Assembly (NCBI RefSeq): GCF_027579695.1
Contig: NC_083574.1
Location: 42,639,059-42,703,058 of the forward strand
Direction of reading: 5' to 3'
Length of the DNA: 64,000 bases
From: Neoarius graeffei
Taxonomy: Eukaryota; Chordata; Actinopteri; Siluriformes; Ariidae
Numbering within the stretch: the first letter of the stretch is position 1; the number at the start of each line of letters is the position of its first letter. Position numbers and translations under genes: made by a program. Below, piece after piece: positions 1 through 11,189 of this stretch. The notes under the pieces are model-generated. The model was not told the DNA's origin and made no database searches. It was given only the letters and a program-made list of their open reading frames with translations.

Positions 1-739
1 TGTGCTAAATGTGGGATGATTGTGTTAACTGTGGGCCACTTGTACATAACCATTTGCAAGGATGCACTAGACACTTGAGACATGTACAAAGGATTTGCAA
101 TTTGATGAAAGCAATGAGAAATGCCAATCTGTTGTGAGAAATTGCAAGTGGGTTTGGGGATTTGTCCATGTTATTTTGAGAATGTCATCTCAGTTTCAAG
201 AAATGAGCCAAACCAATTGAGAAAAACTGTAATGAGGACTTGGATGGGAAACACTAATTCTATTCAACCACAGAGTGCCACTAGATGGCAGACTCAGATA
301 AAAATGTCATAAGAAAACAAAATTATGGTCTCTAACTTGATTTTTATCATTTGTTTTTATTAATTTCAGTGCTAATTTTCTGAAAGACTGATTGATTCAC
401 CATTGGCTTACTTCATGTACAACATTAAACACCATAATGATTTATTAGTCTAGCTGCTATTTCTAGATGAATCTGACATTTACAAAATTAATTAAAGCTT
501 AAAAACATATTTCATGTTACAGAACTTTTTGAATCAGTGAATTTGATCGAGACAAAATCTTTAATGGTGACTTTAACTTTGAAAGCAAAATGCATCTGCT
601 TGTGCATTCATTGCATAGATTGAATAAACATACTTAAGTTGCCTGTTTTATTAGTTACTTTATCAGAACACTATATTAGTTTCATTTTGTTGAATAGGCA
701 TTTTCTCATCTTCTCATTTGAAATTAAATAAACTAATTT
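1..739. other. No recognisable gene or repeat
   Basis: AT-rich sequence with only short chance reading frames. I see no splice-flanked coding block, no terminal inverted repeats and no match to the repeat families found elsewhere in the window. Probably intronic or intergenic. Confidence 0.5.
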
Positions 740-752
740 ATATTTACAAACT

Positions 753-1136
753 GGGGCGGCACGGTGGTGTAGTGGTTAGCACTGTCGCCTCACAGCAAGA
801 AGGTCCGGGTTCGAGCCCCGTGGCCGGCGAGGGCCTTTCTGTGTGGAGTTTGCATGTTCTCCCCGTGTCCGCGTGGGTTTCCTCCGGGTGCTCCGGTTTC
901 CCCCACAGTCCAAAGACATGCAGGTTAGGTTAACTGCTGACTCTAAATTGACCGTAGGTGTGAATGTGAGTGTGAATGGTTGTCTGTGTCTATGTGTCGG
1001 CCCTGTGATGACCTGGCGACTTGTCCAGGGTGTACCCCGCCTTTCACCCGTAGTCAGCTGGGATAGGCTCCAGCTCGCCTGCGACCCTGTAGAACAGGAT
1101 AAAGCGGCTACAGATAATGAGATGAGATGAGATGAG
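753..1136 (+). mobile_element. Full-length tRNA-headed SINE (SINE-1)
   Basis: This is one of the best copies of the main SINE. The 5' part is tRNA-like, with an A-box-like TGGTGTAGTGG and a B-box GGTTCGAGCCC, so it should carry an internal Pol III promoter. A conserved central body follows, and the 3' end is a (GATGA)n-type tail. A 13-bp target-site duplication, ATATTTACAAACT, lies at 740-752 and 1137-1149, which fixes both ends and shows LINE-style retrotransposition. The apparent reading frames inside it on both strands are not genes. The architecture resembles V-SINE/Mermaid-type fish SINEs; the family name is from memory. Confidence 0.93.
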
Positions 1137-1295
1137 ATATTTACAAACTAATTTATATTTCCATGCTCGCTTAAAGCATTTTTGTTGTCCAAATCTTGAT
1201 TTTCTTTTCTTTTTTTTAGTTTGGAACTGGAACTCTAAGGCTTATACAGCTTATGATTACCAATTAACAGCACATCAGCACAATTATTTTGTATA

Positions 1296-1883
<588 letters not shown>

Positions 1884-1934
1884 GTTTCTGAGGTGCATAC
1901 TTAATTCACAGATCTGGTATGCATTATGAAAAAT

Positions 1935-2270
1935 CAATAGAGCTGTTATTTAAAAAAAAGTTATTTTGTTTTATTGTTGACATTCCTTGTACATGTGTTC
2001 GGTTCAGGTGGAGATAAACTGGAAACATGAAACATGTTTTGGGAGTGTGTTCAGATGATTTAGTAATGGAGACAAATGCAGGAGACAATAAAGTAGTGGA
2101 AAAACTGCGGAGGGTCTTCCTATACTGTGTTTTATATATTGCATTCTTGATTTATACACATTTCTTGAAAATCCCTGGTTGATAAATGCAAGAATAATGT
2201 CTGTGCTTTCTTAAATTTTAAGGAATTAAGAACTTTTAAAGAGTCAACCATGCTTTATTCCAGATGTCCT
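1935..2270. repeat. Dispersed duplicated segment, copy 1
   Basis: Shares an ordered series of blocks with 9266-9600, including GAGCTGTTATTT, CATTCCTTGTACA, GGAGTGTG, GTGGAAAAACTG-like, TTTATATATT and TATTCCAGATGT. The order and spacing are kept, but divergence is high. It may be an old repeat family or an ancient local duplication. No coding capacity is evident. Confidence 0.6.
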
Positions 2271-2340
2271 GTCGCGACTGTAGAGGTTTTTACACATGGG
2301 AAATTTACTGAATGTCTCATTGTTAAATCTATGTTTGCTT

Positions 2341-2487
2341 TTGCAGGTTCAAATCCTAACAGTGCCACAGACATCTGTGGCTTGGGGTCTACTGAGGAAA
2401 CTGGCTATGGAGGTGGAAAGGATTAGATTTCAGCAAGATAATGACCCTAAACACACATCCAAATCAGTAGTGAACCTGTTGTCTTGA
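2341..2487 (+). pseudogene. Tc1-like transposase fragment around the second catalytic Asp
   Basis: The translation contains [19 protein letters not shown], matching the strongly conserved QDNDPKHTS block that holds the second Asp of the DD34E triad of Tc1 transposases. The preceding sequence (TSVAWGLLRKLAMEVERIR) is only loosely transposase-like, and the frame stops before the catalytic Glu. This is a decayed piece without visible inverted repeats. It could belong to the same degraded insertion as the 1.3-1.8 kb relic, but the intervening sequence does not show this. Confidence 0.6.
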
Positions 2488-2764
2488 AGAGTTCCATGCA
2501 CAAATTCAAACTTAAGGATACTAATGAGCTTCAAAGGTTCTTTATGGAGGAGTCCCCGAGACCTAAGTGTTATACATTACATGAAAATAATTACCCCGAA
2601 TATTATTTGTAGTGGTGCTCAGCTCAAACCACCAATAAGTGTCTTGTATTACTCATATTGACCCTTGTTCATCGATCCTTCAGTAAAGTTGTGCGTCAAT
2701 GATTATGGAAGTCAAACCGGACTGAAAATGTCTTCTTACTCACTTGCTTATTTTGATGAATACC

Positions 2765-3096
2765 TCATCTCATTATCTCTAGCCGCTTTATCCTGTTCTA
2801 CAGGGTCGCAGGCAAGCTGGAGCCTATCCCAGCTGACTACGGGCGAAAGGCGGGGTACACCCTGGACAAGTTGCCAGGTCATCACAGGGCTGACACATAG
2901 ACAACCATTCACACTCACACCTACGGTCAATTTAGAGCCACCAGTTAATCTAACCTGCATGTCTTTGGACTGTGGGGGAAACCCATGCAGACACCATGCA
3001 AACTCCGTACAGAAAGGCCCTCGCCAGCCACGGGGCTCGAACCCGGACCTTCTTGCTGTGAGGTGACAGCGCTAACCACTACACCACCATGCCGCC
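2765..3096 (-). mobile_element. SINE-1 copy, minus strand
   Basis: Reverse-complement copy. It starts with the 3' tail (CATCTCATTATCTCTAGCCGC) and ends at the tRNA-like head (ACCACTACACCACCATGCCGCC). It has several internal deletions compared with the copy at 753, for example in the region before the head. I could not read a convincing target duplication. Confidence 0.88.
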
Positions 3097-3758
3097 CATG
3101 TCCATATCAATAAAATATTATTTAACAGTATAACAGCAGCTGAAAAGACCAAAATCTGGAGCTGAAATACAGAAAAAGGTGAATTAAACATGTATTCAGT
3201 GAGGATACAAGAAAATGCTTTGACAATTATCTCCTGTACTCAGATTATTGTGGACACCAAGCACATCATGCAGGGAAACTTCTTTTTTTATTCAAAGTTT
3301 CTCAGTGACTGTCAGCCAGACGTCTCACACACACTAATAAACCCTTCCCAGTGCTGTGTTGGAAAAGCAGGATGCATCTGTCATAGGAAGCCTGATGTTC
3401 GCACACAACACACTAGGAAGTATACAGCACATCAAGGCTTGAGACATACCAGATCTTTCACTTAATGCCGGCTTTAATAAAGTGTTACATAGCATTAAGA
3501 GATGTCACTGCAAATGGACCTGACATTAACACTGAGCCACTGCAACCTGTCCTACTTTTATACAGCGCCATTTCTTCTGAATTGAATGACCAGGCTTATT
3601 TGTCTGGATTTAACTCGTGTGTGTTTAAAAAAAACAACAACATTCTTAATATTTCTTTAATTAGTTATAAAATGACTAAGTTTCACAAACTTTTTACGAT
3701 ATTTGTATGTATAATTGAAATACATTCAAGCTATTTAACCTTGACAGTGTAGTCCATA
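3097..3758. other. No recognisable gene or repeat
   Basis: AT-rich sequence between a SINE and the left terminus of a DNA transposon. Short frames at 3190-3465 and 3465-3752 show no recognisable domain. Confidence 0.45.
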
Positions 3759-5300
3759 TATGGGTCCGTCTCAGAAACTGGTCTCTCATTTGGGACATTA
3801 TGGTCAAAATTTTTTTTTCTAATTTTACTATTTTTTTTTGCATTTACCTAACACTCAATGTTTCTTTTGTCATGTTTAATAAGAATAAAGATAGTATCTT
3901 GCTTTATCTGGCCTCCACTGTGGAAGTTTTTTTTTTATTACAATTCAAATGCTTTGAATTGTAAAATTGATTTACGTATACAATACCTACATCATGAAGA
4001 ATTAAAGCCCCTCCTTCACAGATGGGTGAAAATATTGAATACATTTCCTCTTTTTGATTGCTTGGGTTAAAAATGCCAAGTTATGATGCCTGAATTGATT
4101 ATTCACTTAAATATGAATAATATGATACATTTTGGGTATTTGATATGGTGAAATGGAAAAATCAAGAACACACCGGAAAGATGAGAATAACGGCGGTGGT
4201 AAAAGAACAGCGACTGTACCGGCTGAAGGTCGCGCGGGTCTCTGCTGTGGCGCGAGAGCAACGGGACATCACTACCGCACCGGATGGAGCGTGAGGTGGG
4301 GGCGAGGCAAAATGACTGGCCGTAGATTCTATCAAAAGTTCGATCTAAATTGACCATGGTTGCAAAATATTGGCCAAAAATATGCAAACACTATGAAATA
4401 TGAAAGTAAGATGAAAAAGAAACATTCTATTGCCTTATACTGCAAGACTAAAACAAAATAAAACCGTCAAAACTCACCTTTTCAGTGATAACGTCCGAAC
4501 AGATCACCCGCGTAACAGAAAGACCGCAAATGGAAGCGCGATCAACTTCTAACTGTTGGAGTGGAAAATTCCATTCTACACATGCAAATTGTTAATGTGT
4601 GTCCTTCCCCGCACACAAATAACACGCTACGGTAAAAAATAGACCACAACTCATTTTATAGCTCAGAAATTCATACAAGACCAGCTACCATCATAACATA
4701 TTCTGTAAGAAACATATTCTATACTTAACTTTCAGCTTTCATTTTAAAAAACAAAATCGCAGATTTATAACTAAATTTTTATATGGCGTAGTGATTTTAA
4801 GTTACTACTTTTGGTGAGGTAGTGACCTTGACCCTGAGGCTTTCCGTTTAGATCAAAACACACGATCGTATTGGTTTTGGGTTTGCGGAAAATGGAGTTA
4901 CAACGGTGATCAAATATTTTGCATGATGTTTAATTACGGTTATGATTATTCTGTGAGGGCGCCAATCCTTAGGTGTATAAAGTTACAACTTAAAATACAA
5001 TTAGTGATAACTGTAGACTTTTCAGTGGACTACAACCTTTTTAAGGGAATGCGATGTAGTCAACCATTTATCATGTCCCAGATCAAGCCACCATTTTTCC
5101 ACAAATTTGCAGAATTTTTGCCAAATTCTGAATATTTTTGCCAAATTCACATCAAAGATTTAGTTTTATCTGTATTATTTCTTTCATCATTTTATTTCAA
5201 ATTAAAACCAACATCACCATTCAAAACCGTATAGTTTATTGACTGTGAGTATATTTAGTGGGGTACCCCCACAGTACCCAGTTTCTGAGACAGACCCATA
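3759..5300. mobile_element. 1.5-kb non-autonomous DNA transposon with ~25-bp terminal inverted repeats
   Basis: The left end reads TATGGGTCCGTCTCAGAAAC and the right end is its reverse complement apart from one C/T difference (CCAGTTTCTGAGACAGACCC). Each terminus is flanked by TA (3757-3758 and 5301-5302). The TATATA context means the duplication could be TA or slightly longer. Inside there is a GC-richer block (about 4150-4340), but I recognise no transposase. Superfamily not assigned. Confidence 0.8.
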
Positions 5301-5579
5301 TAAAAGTGTAGCCTGCCACTAGAAGGAGTGAAGTAATCCATTCAGATGATATGATTTGAAGCTGATCAAATGAGGTTTACATCAATTAGTCTTCTTATGC
5401 ATAAATATAGGCTACGCACTCAGGAGCATGTGGAGATTATGAAAGTTTTTCCAGAATTTACAGGGTTTTCATAAATACCACATTTCTTGTGTAAATGCTC
5501 CAATGAATGATTTACAAATAAATCTGTTCACATCAGTCTTGATGAATTAGGCCTGCTGGACGTTAACCTGTTCTAGCAA

Positions 5580-5693
5580 GTTCTACTCCCAGTCGGGTCA
5601 TACCAAAGACCATCATAAAAATGGTACCTACTGCCATCTGGTGAGGCATGGTACAATAGGGAACCAAACTCTCGTGGTACCAGAGGACTGCCC

Positions 5694-5725
<32 letters not shown>

Positions 5726-5746
5726 GTAACCCTAGCTATGTAATTG
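5580..5746 (+). repeat. Dispersed repeat R1, left half of copy 1
   Basis: The block with ACCAAAGACCATCATAAAAA, then ACTGCCATCTGG, CAAACTCTCGTGG, CCAGAGGAC and CTGTAACCCTAGCTA, recurs at 55845-56060 and, in reverse orientation, at 34440-34620. This copy is split by the element at 5747-6861 and resumes at 6862. Class unknown. Confidence 0.7.
5691..5724. repeat. Poly-C and (AC)n tract
   Basis: Twenty C residues run into about seven AC units within repeat R1, at the position where the 55.9-kb copy has only a short C run. Likely a replication-slippage expansion. Confidence 0.95.
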
Positions 5747-5822
5747 CTGGGTTTCAGTCACATGACTTTTCTTAGCGGTTTTACCGGAAGTGAAATAACT
5801 GGTGGTCTAAACAGCTGCTGTA

Positions 5823-6128
5823 GTGCAAACAACTAGCGAAAACTTATCAGAGTATGCTCGTAATCTAGAAGCCACTGCTCGCTTTAGATATATTCAGAAG
5901 ATTGCTATGTGCAATGGAATCGACCCCTACAGTCTGGGAAAGAAGAATTTGTCATACGATCTTGAAACCTATCCTTCAGTCGAGTTCCCCGACATCTCAA
6001 ACTATCTGGTGTTGCAGACGTCCTTCTACACTGCAAAACAGATGAAAGCGTGGAAGAGTATGGAGGCTTACAACTTTTTTTGTATGTGGCTGGGTAAAGG
6101 ACCTCGGTATCAAGTCGCTGCCAAATGA
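5823..6128 (+). pseudogene. SWIM/YqaJ-associated transposon protein, N-terminal exon relic
   Basis: The 101-residue frame has RFRYIQKIAMCNGIDPYSLG (about residues 21-40), SVEFPDISNYLV (52-63) and YTAKQMKAWKSMEAYNFF (69-86). The spaced pattern RYIQK, DPYxL, PDIxNYLV, LKAxKSxEAY is one I associate with the N-terminal region of fish and invertebrate transposon proteins that carry a SWIM zinc finger and a YqaJ nuclease. The same pattern recurs at 42.1-42.5 kb (minus) and 44.1-44.5 kb (plus). The frame ends at a stop shortly after the conserved block. No YqaJ nuclease domain remains. Confidence 0.62.
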
Positions 6129-6271
6129 ATCCTGTATTGTTTTTGCCTGTGTATTTAAAAAAAATTTTTTTAAGCTTTTCGTTCATGTCTTTACAATGAA
6201 GTGCTGCAAGTTGAAGTGTAAACAAACAACAGTTCGCTTGATTCTCACTTGTGTTGGCTCTTATCTCTCAG

Positions 6272-6397
6272 GTAAATCATTCACAAAGATCATCAGAAAC
6301 CCCTTTAAAGACCTGGATCTTAGTTAAACAAGACGGAGAAGTGATCACGGCGCATTGTAACTGTACGGCTGGGGAAGAATTTTGTCGGACTTTGTGA
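6272..6397 (+). pseudogene. SWIM zinc-finger exon relic
   Basis: A pyrimidine-rich acceptor (TTATCTCTCAG) precedes an open block whose translation includes [20 protein letters not shown] and then EEFC. The CxC followed by a spaced C is the first part of a SWIM finger (CxCx(n)CxH). The expected final C/S-H-V part is replaced by RTL and a stop at 6395-6397. Together with the upstream block this looks like exon 1 and exon 2 of one transposon gene, truncated by an internal deletion. Confidence 0.58.
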
Positions 6398-6861
6398 GGA
6401 GTAAACAAAGAAACAGCTGGGGACTTTAGTGCTTCATGACTAAAAAAAGTACCATAAAATAATGACACACAGCAAGAAAAGTACTTGGAAAAACCTTAAT
6501 AACATAGCTGAGAAGGAGATACAAACCTTTCACGAAGCGATCACTGCAAACTCGAGCATGCTTTGACTCGGCTCCCTTCGATTTCAGTGAGAGGTTCAAA
6601 AGCCACCTTTCTCAATGTCTTTTTGTGAAATTCTGTGTTCGTTCACCCTTTTTTATTAGTTCACGGGGAACCCTGAAGAAACTTTTATCAGTTTCACGGT
6701 TTGATGGATTCGAACAACCTAAAACAACGCAAGCGTAAGGCATTTTTCATGCGAGCAATGCACCTTCTCCGTGCAAACGCTTTGTCAACTGAGCTTTGGT
6801 AGACCACCAGCTAAAGTTCTGAATAACTAATGAGGCGGATGTGATGTCACATGAAACCCAG

Positions 6862-7000
6862 TAATAGGCAAAATGTCGGGGGCTATAGAAACAGAGATTG
6901 GCACCACCCAGTGTGCCTTAAGGGCCTGATTAGTACAGGGACAGGAGACTGCCTGGGAAGATCAGGTCCTGGGAAGGACTTTGATGTTAATCTGTTCATT
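6862..7000 (+). repeat. Dispersed repeat R1, right half of copy 1
   Basis: Continues the repeat interrupted at 5747: GTAATAGGCAAAATGTCGGG, GCTATAGAAACAGAGATTGG and GGGAAGGACTTTGA match the 55.97-56.06 kb copy. Confidence 0.68.
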
Positions 7001-7059
7001 TTCATGACAGGTGATAGCAGTTTTGAGCTTGCTTGAATATGAAGCACATACACTTTCAG

Positions 7060-7303
7060 AAAATAAAGTACATTACTGAACCTTTATGGGTATAATGGCT
7101 TGTCACTGGGGCAGTACCCTCTAAGGTATTTATTTGTAACCTTTATATACTGTTTGGGAACATATGGTATATGTACATTTCTGGCCCTAAAAAGGTCCAT
7201 ATAGTTACTTTGAGGTCCAATAATGAGCCCTAGGGGATACATTAGTGTAGATTGTACCTTGGGGAACAGAAATGGACTCCTACTGTACCCCTATTTCTGA
7301 CAG
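7060..7303. repeat. Probable short MITE-like repeat
   Basis: The text GGGGCAGTACCCTCTAAGG, then TATGTACATTTCTGGCCC, and an end with TTTCTGACAGTGTACAG resembles a common fish short interspersed DNA element as I remember it. Only one copy is visible here, and I cannot define its terminal repeats from this window. Confidence 0.35.
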
Positions 7304-7316
7304 TGTACAGTATTGT

Positions 7317-7684
7317 CCATCCATCCATCCATTATCTGTAGCCGCTTATCCTGTACAGGGTCGCAGGCAAGATGGAGCCTATCCCAGCTGACTGTGGGTG
7401 ACAGGCGGGGTACACCCTGGACAAGTCGCCAGGTCATCGCAGGGCTGACACGTAGAGACAAACAACCATTCACACTCACCTATGGTCAATTTAGAGCCAC
7501 CAATTAGCCTAACCTGCATGCCTTTGGACTGTGGGGAAAACCGGAGCACCCAGAGGAAACCCACACAGACACGGGGAGAACATGTAAACTCCACGAAGAA
7601 AGGCCCCCGTCAGCCACTGGGCTCAAACCCAGAACCTTCTTGCTGTGAAGCGACAGTGCTAATCACTACACCATTGTGCTGTCA
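7317..7684 (-). mobile_element. SINE-1 copy with (CCAT)n-type tail, minus strand
   Basis: Flanked by a perfect 13-bp duplication TGTACAGTATTGT (7304-7316 and 7685-7697). On the plus strand the tail reads CCATCCATCCATCCATTATC, so the 3' end in sense orientation is (GGAT)n. This differs from the (GATGA)n tail of the copy at 753. The head-end B-box (GGTTTGAGCCC in sense) is slightly mutated. Confidence 0.93.
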
Positions 7685-7929
7685 TGTACAGTATTGTGAT
7701 TCATGCAATTCATGTGTGTCTATGTAACTGTTTAGATAGTAAACAGAGTGTAAAGTGAGTTGTTTCTGTAAAGCAAGTTTAGCCACAGCATTTGCATTTG
7801 TTTCACAGTCCCACTAGATGTCTCTAGTTAACTACAGAATATCTGACATTCAAAAATCTCAGTTTTGTTTTTATAGTCAGAACACTTTCAACAGTACAAG
7901 TTTGTTCACACACCCTGTTCACACATGAC

Positions 7930-8977
7930 TGCTCTGCTTCTTCTCTTTCCAATCTCATTGTTAAATTCGCTGACGACACCACAGTGCTCGGACTTATCAA
8001 CAACAATAATGAGACGGATTACAGGGCTGAAGTGCAACATCTAGTGTCATGGTGTGTGGGTAATAATCTCATACTGTGATTACATCAAGAAGACCAAGGA
8101 GATGATTGTGGACCCCCGCAAGAAGAGACAAAACCACCCTCCACTCTTTATCGGCAATGAGAGGGTGGAGAGGGTGATGTACTTCAAATTTTTGGGAGTG
8201 ACTATCACTGAGGACCTGTCCTGGGGCATCAACACCACCTCTGCGGTAGGAAAGGCCCAGCAACGGCTCTACTACCTGAGGCAACCGAAGAATGCCGGGA
8301 TCCAGAAATAGCTGATGGTGAACTTTTACAACTGTGCCATCAGCAGTGTTTTGACGCATGGTTTCCTTGTGTGGTTCTCCAGCTGCACTAAGGCCGAACA
8401 GCAGGCAGTCCAGCGGGTGGTAAAAACAGCGGGGAAAATCATGGGGACCACTCTACCAGAGATCAGTACCATCTACACCTCCCGCTGTCTGAAGAGAGTG
8501 CGTAACATCCTACGTGACCAACACCACCAGGCCCATCACCTGTTCCACCTGCTGCCCTCAGGCAGAAGGTACAGGGCCCTACCAGCCAGAACAACCAGAA
8601 TGGCCCAAAGCCTGTACTCTCAGGCAGTGAGGCTGCTGAACAGTGCCCCACTCCCCTCTCTCCCCTCCTCCCATGGACAGTAAATCACACCTCACCCTAC
8701 AATAACTGTGAACTGGACTCTGCATTGCTGTAACATTACATTAACTCCACATCTGACCATGCTCTCTGCTTTTGGTGCCCGTTTTTGATCTGTTTTCTGA
8801 TATACCTCTTGCTGCTATGACTATGACCGTTTACATTTCGTGACTGCACTGGACTCTATTTATAATGGGTATTATGGGACTTTGCACTTTTTACATTATG
8901 CACTTTTACACCTACTATGTATGGCTGGGTTGCTCCAACGGAATTTCGTTGTTATTTATGACAATGACAATAAAAAG

Positions 8978-8990
<13 letters not shown>
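7930..8990 (+). mobile_element. 5'-truncated L2-type LINE (LINE-D), 3' end of the reverse-transcriptase ORF
   Basis: The fragment begins within the RT domain: KFADDTTVLGLINNN near 7960-8010 is the FADD catalytic motif. It continues through VDPRKKRQNHPPL and FKFLGVTITEDLSW to HHLFHLLPSGRRYRALPART, a C-terminal string characteristic of fish L2-clade LINEs. A frameshift near 8080 and a TAG after GIQK at 8309-8311 break the frame. The C-terminal frame runs to a stop at about 8683. The 3' UTR ends with CAATAAAAAGTGATTGATT, leading into a (GATT)n tail, a common L2-type terminus. The 5' truncation and the lesions make it inactive. Confidence 0.85.
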
Positions 8991-9024
<34 letters not shown>

Positions 9025-9056
9025 GAGTGGAGAGAGAGAGAGCGAGAGAGAGAGAG
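8978..9056. repeat. (GATT)n followed by (GA)n
   Basis: About ten GATT units form the tail of the L2-type LINE, followed after GTGAGTG by a (GA)n run with one GC interruption. Confidence 0.95.
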
Positions 9057-9265
9057 TACATGGTTATCCTAGTTTGAAAAAATCCTTGGATAAAACTATC
9101 TTGAATAAAACACCTGCAGCAAGCCAGAAGACTTAAAGGTGAACATATAACAGTACACCTGTTACATTTCTGATAAACATTATTGTCCTGGAATGTCTCC
9201 AAGGTGCAGAGTTGATGGAAAAGCCTATAACACCATCTGGATAGATAAATTGGTCCCAATTTGAG

Positions 9266-9600
9266 CTGTTATTTCATAAGAGGTTATTGTGCGTTCCTGT
9301 GAGCATTCCTTGTACAAGTGTTCACCCTGTGTCAAAGTAAAAATAGACTATGAAACATGCTCCAGGAGTGTGCACAGCTGGAGGGAAAACAGCAGCATGC
9401 AATGGAAAAACTGTGGTAGGTCTCCTCAGTGTGCTTTATATATTACATCCTTGATTTATATGCAAGTGCATGCAAATTCTTGATTGTCTACTATAAGAGT
9501 CTATGAAATATTGTACAGGATATATAGTAATGCATTGTTAATTGTTAAAAAAATAAAGATTTTTTTGTTATTCCAGATGTTCTTCAAGATGTTCTACAGA
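9266..9600. repeat. Dispersed duplicated segment, copy 2
   Basis: Collinear with 1935-2270: GAGCTGTTATTTC, CATTCCTTGTACAAGTGTTC, GGAGTGTGCACAG, GGAAAAACTGTGG, TTATATATTACATCCTTGAT and TATTCCAGATGTTC appear in the same order and direction. See copy 1. Confidence 0.6.
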
Positions 9601-9737
9601 AAAGAAATGTGTAAAAATTGCACACATGACTGTTAATCAACAATTAAAAAAAAAACTTTCAATAGAAATCACTTTTTAGACATCATCTATATCTCCACAG
9701 TATGAAAGAGTGAGGTTTTCAATCACAAAAAGTACTG

Positions 9738-9876
9738 TGGCCCTGTGATGACCTGGCGACTTGTCCAGGGTGTACCCCGCCTTTCACCCGTAGTCAGCTG
9801 GGATAGGCTCCAGCTTGCCTGCGACCCTGTAGAACAGGATAAAGCGGCTAGAGATAATGAGATGAGATGAGATGAG
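9738..9876 (+). mobile_element. 5'-truncated SINE-1 (3' 140 bp only)
   Basis: Begins at GGCCCTGTGATGACCTGG and runs to the (GATGA)n tail. It is flanked by AAAAAGTACTG (9727-9737) and AAAAAGTATTG (9877-9887), so this is an integrated truncated copy rather than a later deletion. That implies incomplete reverse transcription. Confidence 0.88.
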
Positions 9877-10060
9877 AAAAAGTATTGTTCTATTTTTCCT
9901 TCACTACTTAAATGAATATTCACTCATTCCATCCATCCAGGCATATCACTACTGTGACGTGGCCACTCTGATGGCTTGAGCCATCAAAGTGTCTAGGGAA
10001 CATTGCAGTAGTGGTTTCCCATTGCCTTCTACTGGATTATTATAGAGGTGTTCTCCCCGC

Positions 10061-10289
10061 AACCGTTCACACTCATGTTCACACCTACGGTCAATTTAGA
10101 GTCACCAGTTAACCTAACCTGCATGTCTTTGGACTGTGGGGGAAACCGGAGCACCCGGAGGAAACCCACACAGACACGGGGAGAACATGCAAACTCTGCA
10201 CAGAAAGGCCCTCGTTGGCCACTAGGCTCGAACCCAGAACCTTCTTGCTGTGAGGCAACAGTGCTAACCATTACACCACCATGCCACCC
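10061..10289 (-). mobile_element. SINE-1 copy lacking its 3' part, minus strand
   Basis: Contains the central body and tRNA-like head, ending at CACCACCATGCCACCCC. The sense 3' third (the CCTGTGATGACC region and tail) is absent, and the left border joins unrelated sequence at GTTCTCCCCGC. No target duplication is evident. Confidence 0.85.
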
Positions 10290-10849
10290 CATTCACTCAT
10301 TATCTTCAAGCAAATTATTCTGCAACTGTGACTAACAGTAATTACAGTGAAAATAATAATAACGTTGTTTATAATGAGGAAATCTGCACTTGCCAAATGG
10401 TCCTGAGAGTTTACATTTTATCACACACTAGGAACATTATCAGTATTAAAAACCCTGATGATCCAAATGCATGAATGATGTTTCATTGTGCACAAGGAAA
10501 ATTTATGGCAACTATTAGTCTCAAATGAGTACAACGTACTGAACAACATATTGAATTACCTTTGTAGTAATTCTGATAAATTTTAAGCATCCAAGACATT
10601 TAATCATGATTTCCAATTTAATAAGATTAACAAATTGTATGAATGTAATTTGGGCATGAATTATTCTAGCATATTGGTTTATTCGTGGAGAACCATCTGC
10701 ACAATTGCAACTGAAGAATAAAACATAATAACTCTTATAGGAATATAAGTTACTGCTAGTTCCTGAAAGTTATAATCTTAATAACAGATTACATTGAAGT
10801 GTTTAATTTCTCTTATACCACAGCAATTTGCCACCAATACTTTCATTTA
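10290..10849. other. No recognisable gene or repeat
   Basis: Very AT-rich, with no frame or terminal repeats that I can recognise. Confidence 0.45.
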
Positions 10850-11165
10850 ATTGATTCATTTTCTATACCGGTGATCCATTGCAGGTCACAGGTGAGCTGA
10901 AACCAATCCCAGCTGACACTGGCGAGAGGTGGGGTACACACTGGACATGTCGTCAGTCTATGGCGGGGCTAACACAGAGAGACAGACACTCACATTCACA
11001 CCTATGGACAATTTAGAGTAGGCAGTTGACCTATTTAGCATGTCTTTGGTCTGTGGGAGAAAACCAGGGCACCCGGAGGAAACCCACACAGGCATGAAGC
11101 ATACAAAGTACACACAGAAAGGTGACAGTTGACCGGCAAACCAGAACCTGCTTGCTGTGAGGCAA
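10850..11165 (-). mobile_element. Old, diverged SINE-1 relative, minus strand
   Basis: Shares scattered SINE blocks with the younger copies (CCAATCCCAGCTGACAC, GTGGGGTACACACTGGACA, CACATTCACACCTATGGACAATTTAGAGTA, GGCACCCGGAGGAAACCCAC, CTTGCTGTGAGG) but differs throughout, indicating an older insertion or a different subfamily. Confidence 0.75.
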
Positions 11166-11189
11166 CAGTGATAACATGCGAGTGTGAAC

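Larger units (their letters stand above)
5747..6861 (+). mobile_element. Internally deleted DNA transposon carrying a SWIM-finger protein relic
   Basis: The ends are CTGGGTTTCA at 5747 and TGAAACCCAG at 6861, and subterminal GTCACATGA is present on both sides, so this is a terminal-inverted-repeat element. It sits inside dispersed repeat R1: the uninterrupted copy near 55.97 kb reads straight through GTAATAGGC. The exact target duplication is unclear (GTAAT or TAAT on each side). It holds two exon-like coding blocks (5823-6128 and 6272-6397). SWIM and YqaJ-type proteins are known from ISL2EU-type transposons, so this class is suggested but not proven. Confidence 0.72.

Noticed and set aside
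753..840. tRNA-like sequences with good A and B boxes
   Set aside because: All lie at SINE heads followed by the SINE body. No independent cloverleaf with anticodon stem was found, so these are not functional tRNA genes.
843..1130. Repeated ~95-residue frames with VRLTGDSKLTVGVNVSVNGC, seen in many places
   Set aside because: They are translations of SINE-1, in both orientations, with target duplications around the DNA. Recurrence reflects repeat copies, not a protein family.
8915..9259. Minus-strand frame with NQSINQSINQS
   Set aside because: Translation of the (GATT)n tail of LINE-D; no gene.
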